Positions 1 to 9,168 of a stretch of DNA of 64,000 nt are shown piece after piece. The DNA lies in the NCBI GenBank assembly GCA_016744475.1, contig JADGEH010000012.1:1-64000 (forward strand), given 5' to 3'. The notes under the pieces were generated by a model, which made no database searches, had not been told where the DNA came from, and worked only from the letters and a program-made list of their open reading frames with translations. The DNA is from Thiotrichales bacterium. Lineage in GTDB: Bacteria; Pseudomonadota; Gammaproteobacteria; Beggiatoales; Beggiatoaceae. Both the position numbers and the translations under genes were made by a program. The stretch's first letter is position 1. Each line of letters starts with the position of its first letter.

Positions 1-500
1 CTCAGTGTGTCATCATCGCTGCTGTCACCTAAATCTAAAGATTCTTCTTCAGAATCTAAATCTAGGTTCATGTCATCGTCATCTAAGTTTAGGTCAAATC
101 CATCATCATCATCACTGCCATCACCTAAATCTAAAGATTCTTCTTCAGAACCCAAATCTAAGCTCATGTCGTCATCTAAACTCAGTGTGTCATCATCGCT
201 GCTGTCACCTAAATCTAAAGATTCTTCTTCAGAATCTAAATCTAGGTTCATGTCATCGTCATCTAAGTTTAGGTCAAATTCATCCTCATCACTGCCATCG
301 CCTAAATCTAAAGATTCTTCTTCAGAACCTAAATCTAAGTTCATGTCATCATCATCTAAATTTAGGTCAAATTCATCATCATCACTGCCATCGCCTAAAT
401 CTAAAGATTCTTCCTCAGTGCCTAAATCTAGACTCATATCATCATCTAAATTCATGTCTAAATCGTCACTATCACTGCCCAAATCATCTAAACTATCATC
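1..500 (-). repeat. Acidic tandem repeats in the fimV 3' region
   Basis: A unit of 84-96 bp recurs at least five times. The shared string aaatctaaagattcttc starts at 31, 127, 211, 304 and 397. A higher-order period of 180 bp is also visible: bases 1-100 and 181-280 are almost identical. Read on the minus strand, each unit encodes about 28-32 residues rich in Asp, Glu, Leu and Ser, of the form EEESLDLGDGSDDD. All length differences are multiples of three, so the frame is kept. The array continues past the left edge. The repeats also create long meaningless open frames on the plus strand. Confidence 0.95.
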
Positions 501-3500
501 GCTGGTTTCATCAAGATTCATATCCAAATCCAGCCCATCAGACATAGACTCTGATTCATCATCCAGAGCATCACCCAAATCCATGTCTAAACCATCATTG
601 GTATCATCTTCTAAACCGAAATCCATATTTAAATCATCGCTGGTGTCACCCGCCAATGCATTTAAATCCATGTCTGTGTCACTATCATCGGAGCTTAAGT
701 CATCCAAGCTCATATCTAGTTCAGCATCGGCTTCAGCACTACCATCCATGTCTAAGTCGCCTAAACCCAAATCTAAAGAAGCATCCTCTCCGGTGTCATC
801 CGTTCCCATATCCAAATCACCGAGGTCTTCCACTTCATTCAGATTGAAGTCTAGGTCGTCTGCTGCCGCAATCGTCGCGGCATCATCATCGCTACCACCG
901 GCTAACGCGGCGGCACCCGCCAAAGCTGCACCGGCTGCAATGGCTACGCCTGCGATTTGTAGGCTACGTCCGGTATTCATGCTGTCCCATAATTGCAGTG
1001 CTTGTTCCCAATGACGGCCTTGTCCATTGGTCTGTTCATGCAAAGGATGAGCATGTGCTTCAAAGGCATCAGCATCGTTTAATGCTTTATCGACTTCTAA
1101 GCGTTTGAGTAAGTATTCAGGATTAGTGGGATCAGCCGCGACGGCTTCTTCAATGCGTTGTTGTGCTTCATCAAAACGATCATAAGCCAGAAGAATTTCT
1201 ACTTCTTCTAAGATTTCATCAGGTTCAGAAGGTGTTTGCAGGTCCAAATCATCTAAATTATCCAATTCATCGGTGTTTAATGATTCAGCATCAGCCATAG
1301 CCGCTTGTTCTGCTTCTTCAGCCGCTTGACGTTCTAATTCAAGTTCAACTTCTTCTTCCATTTTTGCGGCACGGCGACGTTTTGCAAAACCTAATCCGGC
1401 TAGCAATAACACTAATCCGCCTGCTCCACCGCCTATGCTCATCCAGCCACCGGGTACGCTGTCTACAACGCCATTCACCGTATCCATTATGCTGTCTTCT
1501 TGTAGCAAAGGATCACTGCTGGGTGTTCTAGTAGTCGGTGAGGTTTGCGTGGTGTCTGTTGCGTCTGCTGCTGCGGTGTCAATACCCGCACTCGCATCGG
1601 CACTGTCAACGGGTTCGGCTTCAATGGCAGAGTCGCTATCACTCGCAGTCTCTTCATAGTCCGCTTCAGTGCCATCATCCGCTGCATCAGCCTCGTCTGT
1701 TCTGCCTGAAGCTCCTCCTAAAGAATCAATAGAGAATTTGCGTTTAGGCTTCTCGGCAACAGCTTCAGTCACCGTATCAGCGCCTGCACCATCGGTGTTA
1801 TTCAGGGCATTGTCGGCATTGTCGGCATCATCTAATGCGGCGTTTAAGTCATCGCTAGTGGCTGCGGTTTCCGTATTACCCGCATTGTCCGCAGCCGTAG
1901 AACCTGCCGTCGCATCAGTCTCTGTTTCATCAAATAAGCCGGATATGCGCTCATCCATGTTAGACGTATCAGAGCCATCACTAGCCGTTGTTGCATCAGC
2001 GTTAGTGCCATCTGCGGCCGTGTCCTCAGCCGTGTTGTCCATCATGCCTGAAGCGGCTTCAGTGCTTTCAACAGCACCTGCTTCACCGCCTTCATCAGTG
2101 GCTGACGCTGTTTGAAGTTCATTGGCAGCGCTTTCACTGGCATTGCTTGAGGGGCTGCTGCCTGCTTCTGATGTCTCTGTTTCTGTGGAGCTTTCGCTGT
2201 TTGCATCCGCTTCACCAAGAATCTGTTTGGGTTCTTGGCTCGCGCTGCTGGTAGCCATGCTGTTATCTTCAGGCGTGGCGGTGTCAGTGTCCGCCATGGC
2301 GATTTGAGTCGCTGCGGCTGTATCGCTACCTGCTTTAGCGGGTTGGCTGTTATTTGCAGCGCGTTCTTGGCGCATCTGATTTTCTAGTTTGGCTAATAAA
2401 TCATTTTGCACGGTGAGCAATTTATCCAGTTTTTGCTGCATGTCCTCCACCATATTTTGGGTGGTTTGCAACTCTTCTTTTAATTGCTGGTTTTCTTGTT
2501 CAATGCGTTGGTTGTCTTCTTTCAGCGTCGCAATCTGCGCACGCATAGCTGTCCCTTCTTCACTGCCCGCCCCGCCCGTTGCACGGCTATGTTCGCCTGC
2601 ACCGTCGATATGCAAACGTCCAGCTTTAGGGCTCATGGCAGACATGGCTTGACTGATGCTGCCATCAGAAGCGGGGGCAGAAGATTTGCTTTTGGCCGCC
2701 ATACTGGGATTGTTGGAAGCCACTTCGCGGAATTCATTCCATTCTTTCTTATGCGTGCTCAACATTTGTGAGGCTTGTTTTTGACTTACCGTAGCCAATT
2801 CTTCATTGCTAGGCATACGCAAGCTGCGCCCCGTCCGCAGTAAATTCATATTGCCGCGAATAAAAGCGTTGCGATTGGCATTAAATAAAGCCGTCATCAT
2901 TTGACGATGAGATAGCCCCGTGCCTTGACGCATACGTTCTGCAATCACCCACAAGGTATCGCCTTTACGGGTTTTATGACTGCTGGTATTGGCGGGACTG
3001 GCTACGGATAACCGATTTTTGCTGGCAGAAGGGGTGCTCACAGCACTACGACTGAGACCCGCTTCAGGCCGGGTGGTCAAGATGCGACCGCTTTGCCCAG
3101 AGGGTGTAGCCACAGCGGCAGTACTTCTTTGCGTGGGCGCACGCACCATTGAAGGGGTAGCGCTGCCATAAGTCGGGGGATCAAGCAGCACGGTGTATTC
3201 TCGCAACACACGTCCCTGCGACCAATTCACTTCCACTAAGAAGTTAAGAAAAGGTTCTTTAATGGGTTGTGCAGTGAAGATGTGAATCGTGCCACGTTGA
3301 TTTGAGGAAGCCGTAAACGGGCTAAAACGTAACGTCGCCAGCACGGGCGGGCGCTGTAAACCTGCGCGTTGAAACGCAGCAACACTGGCGAGTTTAACCT
3401 TCACATCATTTTGGTCAGCCGGGTCTACATTGAGTAGACGGATGCTGGCATTTAAGGGCTGGTTGAGTTTTGACTTGATGTCGATATTGCCCAGCCCAAG

Positions 3501-3569
3501 CGCTTGTGCGCCTGTTGTGCTAGTCATCGCCAGAATGCTGGCCAGCGCCACAGCAAGTTTACGCTTCAT
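1..3569 (-). CDS. fimV: FimV/HubP-like polar scaffold protein, C-terminus cut by window edge
   Basis: This large inner-membrane protein of the FimV/HubP family is known to organise cell-pole and type IV pilus assembly. The ATG is at 3569 and 1189 codons are visible without a stop. In order: a signal peptide (about 1-24, ending near AQA), the FimV N-terminal domain, a LysM peptidoglycan-binding domain (about 202-255, KGDTLWVIAERMRQG), a coiled coil (about 340-400), a long Ser/Thr/Ala/Asp-rich linker, a membrane segment (about 708-728) followed by KRRRAAK, a TPR-like part (about 775-850), a second Ala/Gly-rich hydrophobic stretch (about 862-890), and an acidic tail of near-identical repeats. 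The second hydrophobic stretch is unusual for the family. Gene order with the usg-like gene and leuB matches Pseudomonas. The family call is firm; the true C-terminus lies outside the window. Confidence 0.93.
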   Translation of the reverse strand, partial: MKRKLAVALASILAMTSTTGAQALGLGNIDIKSKLNQPLNASIRLLNVDPADQNDVKVKLASVAAFQRAGLQRPPVLATLRFSPFTASSNQRGTIHIFTAQPIKEPFLNFLVEVNWSQGRVLREYTVLLDPPTYGSATPSMVRAPTQRSTAAVATPSGQSGRILTTRPEAGLSRSAVSTPSASKNRLSVASPANTSSHKTRKGDTLWVIAERMRQGTGLSHRQMMTALFNANRNAFIRGNMNLLRTGRSLRMPSNEELATVSQKQASQMLSTHKKEWNEFREVASNNPSMAAKSKSSAPASDGSISQAMSAMSPKAGRLHIDGAGEHSRATGGAGSEEGTAMRAQIATLKEDNQRIEQENQQLKEELQTTQNMVEDMQQKLDKLLTVQNDLLAKLENQMRQERAANNSQPAKAGSDTAAATQIAMADTDTATPEDNSMATSSASQEPKQILGEADANSESSTETETSEAGSSPSSNASESAANELQTASATDEGGEAGAVESTEAASGMMDNTAEDTAADGTNADATTASDGSDTSNMDERISGLFDETETDATAGSTAADNAGNTETAATSDDLNAALDDADNADNALNNTDGAGADTVTEAVAEKPKRKFSIDSLGGASGRTDEADAADDGTEADYEETASDSDSAIEAEPVDSADASAGIDTAAADATDTTQTSPTTRTPSSDPLLQEDSIMDTVNGVVDSVPGGWMSIGGGAGGLVLLLAGLGFAKRRRAAKMEEEVELELERQAAEEAEQAAMADAESLNTDELDNLDDLDLQTPSEPDEILEEVEILLAYDRFDEAQQRIEEAVAADPTNPEYLLKRLEVDKALNDADAFEAHAHPLHEQTNGQGRHWEQALQLWDSMNTGRSLQIAGVAIAAGAALAGAAALAGGSDDDAATIAAADDLDFNLNEVEDLGDLDMGTDDTGEDASLDLGLGDLDMDGSAEADAELDMSLDDLSSDDSDTDMDLNALAGDTSDDLNMDFGLEDDTNDGLDMDLGDALDDESESMSDGLDLDMNLDETSDDSLDDLGSDSDDLDMNLDDDMSLDLGTEEESLDLGDGSDDDEFDLNLDDDDMNLDLGSEEESLDLGDGSDEDEFDLNLDDDDMNLDLDSEEESLDLGDSSDDDTLSLDDDMSLDLGSEEESLDLGDGSDDDDGFDLNLDDDDMNLDLDSEEESLDLGDSSDDDTL

Positions 3570-3599
3570 CTCTTATGTCTCCGTTTTTGACCTGGAGTG

Positions 3600-3652
3600 A
3601 GAGCTGACAGGTAAACCTTTTGAGTCCAATGCGAGATTGACCTGTCAGCTCT
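3600..3652. promoter_or_regulatory. 13-bp perfect inverted repeat in the fimV leader
   Basis: Arms AGAGCTGACAGGT (3600-3612) and its exact complement (3640-3652) are separated by 27 bases. They lie about 30 bases upstream of the fimV ATG. No run of T follows the stem in the direction of fimV transcription, so it is not an obvious intrinsic terminator for the usg-like gene. It could be a leader hairpin or a protein-binding site. Confidence 0.6.
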
Positions 3653-3763
3653 AATTAACCACCTGATATTTCAATATCTCTCCTTATTGACCGTCACCTG
3701 CAAGGGCTTTATAGGCACAAGGAAAGTTAAGAAGTTACTTTATAATTTAACACTAACTGTCAA

Positions 3764-4786
3764 TTATATATAGTCTTTTATTAAAATTTCTGCGATCTGA
3801 ATAGTGTTTAAGGCAGCGCCTTTACGGATGTTGTCAGCCACCACCCACAGATTCAATCCGCGTGGATGTGAGAGGTCTTCACGCAAGCGTCCGACATACA
3901 CCGGATCGGTGCCAACGGCATCCGTTACTGCCGTCGGATAGCCGCCCTCTTGGCGTTCATCCATGAGTTCAACGCCGGGTGCTTGGCGCATTAATTCACG
4001 CACCTGTTCAAGGCTAATCTTGTCACGGGTTTCGATATGTAAGGCTTCTGAATGCCCATAAAATATAGGCACACACACCGCCGTAGGATTGATTTGAAGC
4101 GCGTCATCCGCAAAGACTTTGCGGGTGTCCCGCACTATGTTCATTTCTTCTTGGGTGTAGCCGTTATCCGTAAATTCATCAATTTGTGGCAGTGCATTAA
4201 AGGCGATTTGTTGGGAATACAAAGTGGTTTCAACCGGTTTACCATTTAACAAAGCCGCTGTTTGTCCCACCAATGCTTGCATGGCCTTTTTACCCATGCC
4301 TGATACTGATTGATAAGTCGCCACATTGATCCGTTCAATACCCACCGCATCATAAATAGGTTTTAGTGCCACCAACATTTGCACCGCAGCGCTATTCGGG
4401 CTGACAATGATGTTGCGGTTTTTATAGTGCGCAATAGCATCAGGATTGACTTCAGGCACAACCAGAGGAATATCCGCTTCACCGCTAAACTGCGAGCTAT
4501 CATCAATTACCACGCAACCTGCGGCGACGGCTCGCGGTACATGGAGAGCAGAAATCGCTGCACCCGCCGCAAAAAAAGCCAGTTGAACGCGGCTAAAATC
4601 AAAATCCTCCAGGTTTTTCACCACCCACATTTTGCCGTTAAAGTGCATACGTGTGCCCGCAGAGTGTTCGCTGGCTAATGGATATAGCTGCCCCACAGGA
4701 AAATCACGTTCTTCTAAGATCGCCAGAAGGGTTTCCCCAACGGCCTCTATCGCCCCGACAACAGCCACATCAAATGAACGGCTCAT
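3764..4786 (-). CDS. usg: Usg-like aspartate-semialdehyde dehydrogenase paralogue lacking the catalytic Cys
   Basis: At 340 aa this aligns throughout with aspartate-semialdehyde dehydrogenase, the enzyme that makes aspartate semialdehyde for Lys, Thr and Met. The usual catalytic motif PNC is read here as SPNS, with Ser132 encoded by AGC. The N-terminal dinucleotide motif, normally GATG.VG, reads GAIEAVG. The usual Arg before the GHSE motif is also replaced (AVCVPIFYGHSE). The C-terminal ADNIRKGAALN block is kept. P. aeruginosa has a comparable paralogue (PA3116, called Usg-1-like) between fimV and asd, and this gene sits in the same relative place. I infer it is not the pathway enzyme; a true asd is not in the window. 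The function of Usg proteins is unknown. Confidence 0.85.
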   Translation of the reverse strand: MSRSFDVAVVGAIEAVGETLLAILEERDFPVGQLYPLASEHSAGTRMHFNGKMWVVKNLEDFDFSRVQLAFFAAGAAISALHVPRAVAAGCVVIDDSSQFSGEADIPLVVPEVNPDAIAHYKNRNIIVSPNSAAVQMLVALKPIYDAVGIERINVATYQSVSGMGKKAMQALVGQTAALLNGKPVETTLYSQQIAFNALPQIDEFTDNGYTQEEMNIVRDTRKVFADDALQINPTAVCVPIFYGHSEALHIETRDKISLEQVRELMRQAPGVELMDERQEGGYPTAVTDAVGTDPVYVGRLREDLSHPRGLNLWVVADNIRKGAALNTIQIAEILIKDYI

Positions 4787-4818
4787 GCTAATTGACTACT
4801 CCCCAATTTAAAATGATG

Positions 4819-5904
4819 TTACGCAATAGCGTCTAAGGCTTTAACCACCGCATCACCCATGACCACCGTACTCACAGGCGTTTCGCCTTCCGCACAAATA
4901 TCTGCTGTGCGCAGTCCTTGTTGTAAAACCTGCTTCACCGCTGCTTCCACTTTATCAGCCAAAGCCGCTTCGCCCAGAGAATAACGCAATAACATCGCTA
5001 CGGATAAAATAGTTGCCAGCGGATTGGCTTTATTTTGTCCCGCAATATCCGGTGCAGAACCATGAATCGGTTCATACATGCCCTTATTATTCACATCCAA
5101 AGAAGCCGACGGCAACATGCCAATTGAACCACTCAGCATGGAAGCTAAATCCGACAAAATATCACCAAACATATTAGTCGTGACCATCACATCAAATTGT
5201 TTAGGCGCACGGACTAATTGCATCGCCGCATTGTCCACGTACAAATGGGACAACTCGACATCAGGATATTCAGTGCCGACTTGTGTGACGACTTCGCGCC
5301 ACAGCTCCGTGCATTCCAACACATTGGCTTTATCCACAGAACACAAGCGTTTATTGCGTTTTTGCGCAGCTTGGAAAGCCACATGCGCAATACGACGAAT
5401 TTCGCTCTCGCTATACACCAACGTGTTATAGCCTTGGCGTTCATTGTTTTCCAAAGTACGCACACCGCGTGGCTGACCAAAATAAATGCCGCCCGTCAAT
5501 TCACGCACAATCAAAATATCCAGTCCCGCCACCACTTCAGGTTTCAGCGTAGACGCATTCGCCAATTCCTCAAACAACAAAGCTGGGCGCAAATTAGCAA
5601 ATAATCCCAATTCTGCCCGCAAGCCCAACAAACCTTTTTCTGGGCGAATCGCAATATCCAGCGATTCCCATTTATAACCGCCGACTGCCCCCAACAATAT
5701 CGCATCTGCGGCTTTAGCTTGTGCCAGTGTGTCTTCTGGCAATGGACGACCCGTGGCATCAATCGCCGCTCCGCCGACTAAAGCTTCAGACAGTTCTACC
5801 GCTAAACCATGATGTTCGCGCAAATGCTCCAACACTTTCACGGCTTCTTTAACAATCTCAGGGCCAATACCATCGCCCGGTAAAATTAAAATACTCTTGC
5901 TCAT
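4819..5904 (-). CDS. leuB: 3-isopropylmalate dehydrogenase
   Basis: LeuB oxidises and decarboxylates 3-isopropylmalate to 2-oxoisocaproate with NAD+ in leucine synthesis. The protein is about 361 aa, the normal length. It opens with [13 protein letters not shown]. The Arg-rich substrate loop ([17 protein letters not shown]) and the metal-binding stretch [21 protein letters not shown] are present, as is the NAD-binding [16 protein letters not shown] use the ATG at 5904; a TTG six codons upstream (5922) is less likely. It lies 32 bases upstream of the usg-like gene and is probably cotranscribed with it. leuD lies further upstream, separated by 467 bases of repeat-bearing DNA. Confidence 0.97.
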   Translation of the reverse strand: MSKSILILPGDGIGPEIVKEAVKVLEHLREHHGLAVELSEALVGGAAIDATGRPLPEDTLAQAKAADAILLGAVGGYKWESLDIAIRPEKGLLGLRAELGLFANLRPALLFEELANASTLKPEVVAGLDILIVRELTGGIYFGQPRGVRTLENNERQGYNTLVYSESEIRRIAHVAFQAAQKRNKRLCSVDKANVLECTELWREVVTQVGTEYPDVELSHLYVDNAAMQLVRAPKQFDVMVTTNMFGDILSDLASMLSGSIGMLPSASLDVNNKGMYEPIHGSAPDIAGQNKANPLATILSVAMLLRYSLGEAALADKVEAAVKQVLQQGLRTADICAEGETPVSTVVMGDAVVKALDAIA

Positions 5905-5987
5905 AATGTTTTTCTTTTTCAATCAATAAAATGAGTGCCTGGGGCGTTGTCCCAGGCTATATATAGAGAAATGATCTCAGTGATACG

Positions 5988-6203
5988 ACTCAAGCCATCC
6001 GCTCTAAAAGGCAACGCAAACGGCGCAAAAGGCGCTAGAGGCGCAAAGAACGCCAGCGTTTCAAAACGATGTTTCACTCGTTCCCATGCGCCGAGGCTGT
6101 AAAAGAACTCCCGAAACGGGTGATTTTTCACCCGTAAGCTATTGATTTTACGTTGTCGAAAATCCCAAAAATGAGGTTCTTTTACAGCCTCGCCGCATGG
6201 GAA
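5988..6203. repeat. leuD-leuB intergenic repeat region with a nested long inverted repeat
   Basis: The 467-base gap between leuD and leuB has no convincing gene. At 6081-6108 and 6176-6203 two 28-base arms are complementary at 27 positions. Inside them lies a second perfect hairpin (ACGGGTGA 6116-6123, TCACCCGT 6128-6135, loop TTTT). To the left, 6015-6061 resembles 28219-28257, and 5988-6002 (actcaagccatccgc) recurs exactly at 47258-47272. This looks like a mosaic of small repeated elements. A 128-codon minus-strand frame across it (5919-6305) looks accidental. Confidence 0.7.
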
Positions 6204-6371
6204 TGCCGTCTTGACCGCGTTGCGGTCAGTACTGATACAGGGATAATATTTCAGTGGCACTGGAGTATCGTGATTAAGATATGACAGGTTTTTGAAATCC
6301 ATCATATCTATCGTATAACTGATCTATTACCTCTATAGATATCGCCCCTTTTAGGGCTGACTAAATGGCGA

Positions 6372-7016
6372 TTAAGCCTCTTGAAACAACCAAGGTGCAG
6401 TGCGCTGACGTTTGCTTTCATAAGCGCGAATCTCATCGGCATCCTGCAAGGTCAAGCCAATATCATCTAAGCCATTGAGTAAACAATGTTTACGAAAGGC
6501 ATCCACGTCAAAACTCAGGGTCGAACCCGTCGGTAGCGTGATGATTTGTGAGTCCAAATCAATTAATAAGGTATAGCCTTCAACGTCAGCCACGGCTTGA
6601 AACAAAGTGTCCAACACTTCATCAGGCTGAATAATGGGCAAAATCCCATTTTTGAAACAGTTGTTATAAAAAATATCCGCAAAACTAGGCGCGATAACCG
6701 CTCTAAAGCCGTAATCCAGCAAAGCCCAAGGCGCATGTTCGCGGCTGGAACCACAACCAAAATTACTCCGTGCCAATAGGATTTGTGCGCCTTGATAGCG
6801 GGCTTGATTCAGCACAAAATCAGGATTCAGCGGACGGTCAGAGCAATCTTGCCCAGGCTCGCCACGATCCAGATAACGCCACTCATCAAACAAATTAGGC
6901 CCAAAGCCTGTGCGTTTAATGGATTTTAAGAACTGTTTAGGAATAATCGCGTCAGTGTCCACATTGGAACGATCCAAAGGAGCCACCAAGCCACTTAATT
7001 GAGTAAATGCATCCAT
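6372..7016 (-). CDS. leuD: 3-isopropylmalate dehydratase small subunit
   Basis: LeuD is the swivelling small subunit of isopropylmalate isomerase and works with the iron-sulfur subunit LeuC. The protein is 214 aa from the ATG at 7016, the usual length, starting [20 protein letters not shown]. The signature [20 protein letters not shown] is intact. An upstream in-frame extension of 25 codons is hydrophobic and unlike the family, so I reject it. leuC, normally the immediate upstream partner, is absent here; the upstream gene encodes RNase AM. Confidence 0.96.
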   Translation of the reverse strand: MDAFTQLSGLVAPLDRSNVDTDAIIPKQFLKSIKRTGFGPNLFDEWRYLDRGEPGQDCSDRPLNPDFVLNQARYQGAQILLARSNFGCGSSREHAPWALLDYGFRAVIAPSFADIFYNNCFKNGILPIIQPDEVLDTLFQAVADVEGYTLLIDLDSQIITLPTGSTLSFDVDAFRKHCLLNGLDDIGLTLQDADEIRAYESKRQRTAPWLFQEA

Positions 7017-7138
7017 GAAAGTCAAACCTTCAAACAAGAACCAGAAGAAAAACCCACCATCATATTGGATTGGCAAATCTATTAAAAGCACAATGGCTCA
7101 GCGTCGCTACAGCCATCGCATTATTAGCGTGAAAGAGA

Positions 7139-7168
7139 ATGCGAAGCCGTAGCTTCGCCGCTTTTTTC
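7139..7168. terminator. Hairpin between the RNase AM gene and leuD
   Basis: GCGAAGC and GCTTCGC form a short perfect stem (about 7140-7157). On the plus strand it is followed by CGCTTTTTTC, but no plus-strand gene ends here. On the minus strand, the direction of both neighbouring genes, only a weak T-rich stretch follows. It may end the RNase AM transcript or serve as a processing hairpin. Confidence 0.4.
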
Positions 7169-8041
7169 TTACGTCAACGGCTGCGCAGCCTTTCCCCAAG
7201 TCTCCCAAATTCCTCGGCAGTTTTTTGGCAAGACAGGAAAAGCACCGAGTTCTAACCAAAAATGCGTAGGGCCGTGATAATCCGAACCCATTGAAGACAA
7301 TAAACCAAAGCGTTCAGCCAATTGTGCCATTTGAAAATTATCATCATGGCTATGAGTGCCGGATACCACTTCCAAACCCTGTCCACCCAAATCCTTGAAT
7401 TCACGCAGCAATTTGCGCAATAGTGTGCGGCTCATTTTATAACGCGCCGGATGCGCGATAGCGGCGACACCGCCCGCACCTAAAACCCAACCCAAAGCCG
7501 TGTCTAAATCCGCCCATTGCGTGCTCACATAACCCGGTTTACCGCGCACCAAATAATGTTGAAATATCTTGCTCATTTGGCTGGCTAATCCTTGTTTCAC
7601 CAAATAATGCGCAAAGTGAGTGCGACTGATTAATCCGCCTGTGGCAAACGCCTTAGCCCCTTCATAAGCGCCTGTGATACCGATTTTTTCTAATTCCTCG
7701 CCCATCTTGCGTGCGCGTTGTTCGCGTTCGACTCGAATCTCTAGCAAGCCTTTTTGCAAGGCCGCGTTGTGGATGTCGATATTTAAACCCAACACATGAA
7801 TCACCTGCGTATTCCAGGTGACGGACATTTCCACCCCAGGAATTAAGCGAAAACCCGCGTATTGGGCAGCGGCTTGTTGCGCTTCAACAACGCCTTCAGT
7901 GCTGTCGTGATCAGTGAGCGCCAGAGTCTGCACACCGCGTTCAGCAGCGCGTTGCACTAATTCTGTGGGCGTTAAACCTCCATCAGAGGCGGTGGAATGA
8001 CTGTGTAAATCAATCGGGTTAAGTAGGCTTTTATCTACCAC
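7169..8041 (-). CDS. rnm: RNase AM (YciV/TrpH-type PHP-domain 5'-3' exoribonuclease)
   Basis: This PHP-superfamily phosphoesterase acts, in E. coli, as a 5'-3' exonuclease that trims 5' ends of rRNAs and degrades short oligonucleotides. The metal-site motifs are in order: DLHSHSTASDG, ALTDHDS, GVEMS, AIAHPARY and GSDYHGPTH. I place the start at the GTG at 8041, which overlaps the stop of the upstream gene in the string GTGGTAG and suggests translational coupling. The open frame extends to a TTG at 8092, so the start is not certain. The protein is about 290 aa, normal for the family. Confidence 0.9.
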   Translation of the reverse strand: MVDKSLLNPIDLHSHSTASDGGLTPTELVQRAAERGVQTLALTDHDSTEGVVEAQQAAAQYAGFRLIPGVEMSVTWNTQVIHVLGLNIDIHNAALQKGLLEIRVEREQRARKMGEELEKIGITGAYEGAKAFATGGLISRTHFAHYLVKQGLASQMSKIFQHYLVRGKPGYVSTQWADLDTALGWVLGAGGVAAIAHPARYKMSRTLLRKLLREFKDLGGQGLEVVSGTHSHDDNFQMAQLAERFGLLSSMGSDYHGPTHFWLELGAFPVLPKNCRGIWETWGKAAQPLT

Positions 8042-9141
8042 AAGTTGCGTAAGCTCCAGAACAGTCCCCAAAGAAACAATACCGCACTCCAAAAGAGTGT
8101 TAATTGCTGCTGGTAATACAGATATTCCAACAAAGTGGGGGTGAGATTTTTTTCATAGCCTTGTGGGCCTGCGCGAATCCCATCGCTTTGGCCTTCGGCA
8201 GTAATATGCAGCGTATTGTCTGCATGTGGGGTGATAACAAGGCGCTCGCTTTCAAACGAGTCAAACAAAACAAGATCGCCTTCTAATAATTCAGTTTGAC
8301 GCTCATTGAGCAGCAAGGTCAAATCACCTTGCAAAATAGTCGAAACCCAGCGCACCGAGCTGGGTACATCAGGTCGTAAAAATTGTAATTGCGTGGCTTG
8401 CAAACTGATCGAGCGGCTGGTGTGAACCTGATCGATTTTTAAAACCAGCGGCAATTCGCTTAAAGAGGCAGAGCGAAAAGTTAAAACTTCCCCGGTCATT
8501 TCATCAATACTTTGTTCTTGCTCGTCTTCTTTGCCAGACAACACTAATTCAGCTTTTTTGACGCGCAAAGTACCACTGACCGTACCTTGTTTAAAAGACA
8601 GGCTAAGAATCTCTCGATCCAAGTCCACATCCACCCAAGTCCCTGCGCTGATGTGCAAATCCGACAAATAATAATCAGCCTCATACAAATCCAGCGTGTA
8701 GGGCCCTGCTTGATATTGCTCACCGCTTAATGCTATGGCTTGGACATTTTCCAAACTCAAACCCGTGCCGTTTAAGGATAAATGTTTACCCTGCCAATCC
8801 CCGCTACGCTCACTGATGGCAAAGCTCAGGCTATGAGTATTGACATTCATGCGCAAAGCATTACTGGGGGCATTGATGCCGACAGCCAATCCCGCCAACA
8901 CCATACACAACATCGCAATCCCCGCAGCGAATAATAAGCGACTCGGCGGGCGTTCCGATTGTTGAAGGATTTTGCGGGCTTGAGCTACCCAAGCCAGATT
9001 ATGCGCAGCCTGTTTAATGTCTTCGCGGCGTAACAATTGTTGCGCTGCTTCCAAAGTGCGCCGTTCAGCCTCTTGCTGTAACTGGCGGCGGGTGGTCGGG
9101 GTGAGTCGTTGGAGCGTGGAAGGTTCGTCGTCTACATTCAT
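8035..9141 (-). CDS. Unidentified protein with two membrane segments, coupled to the RNase AM gene
   Basis: I do not recognise this protein of about 368 aa (starting MNVDDEPSTLQR at the ATG at 9141; other starts at 9159 and 9162 are possible). The first 65 residues are charged and helical. A membrane helix follows at about 74-93 (LLFAAGIAMLCMVLAGLAVG). The middle 250 residues look like a beta-rich periplasmic domain with no cysteines. A second membrane helix closes the C-terminus (FWSAVLFLWGLFWSL). The predicted topology has both ends in the cytoplasm. Its last codons overlap the start of the RNase AM gene, so the two are probably expressed together. No enzymatic motif is visible. Confidence 0.75.
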   Translation of the reverse strand: MNVDDEPSTLQRLTPTTRRQLQQEAERRTLEAAQQLLRREDIKQAAHNLAWVAQARKILQQSERPPSRLLFAAGIAMLCMVLAGLAVGINAPSNALRMNVNTHSLSFAISERSGDWQGKHLSLNGTGLSLENVQAIALSGEQYQAGPYTLDLYEADYYLSDLHISAGTWVDVDLDREILSLSFKQGTVSGTLRVKKAELVLSGKEDEQEQSIDEMTGEVLTFRSASLSELPLVLKIDQVHTSRSISLQATQLQFLRPDVPSSVRWVSTILQGDLTLLLNERQTELLEGDLVLFDSFESERLVITPHADNTLHITAEGQSDGIRAGPQGYEKNLTPTLLEYLYYQQQLTLFWSAVLFLWGLFWSLRNLW

Positions 9142-9168
9142 GGTGTTCTCATGTTTCATCACGGCTTA

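Noticed and set aside
1-500. CRISPR-like appearance of regularly spaced repeats
   Set aside because: The repeats are codon-phased, the spacers are not unique, and the whole array is coding for fimV.
5-1014. Long Ser/Lys-rich and His/Leu-rich open frames on the plus strand
   Set aside because: They are antisense shadows of the fimV acidic repeats; the minus-strand frame has a signal peptide, LysM domain and family match.
5919-6305. 128-codon minus-strand frame between leuB and leuD
   Set aside because: It is made of inverted repeats and low-complexity sequence with no ribosome site or known family.
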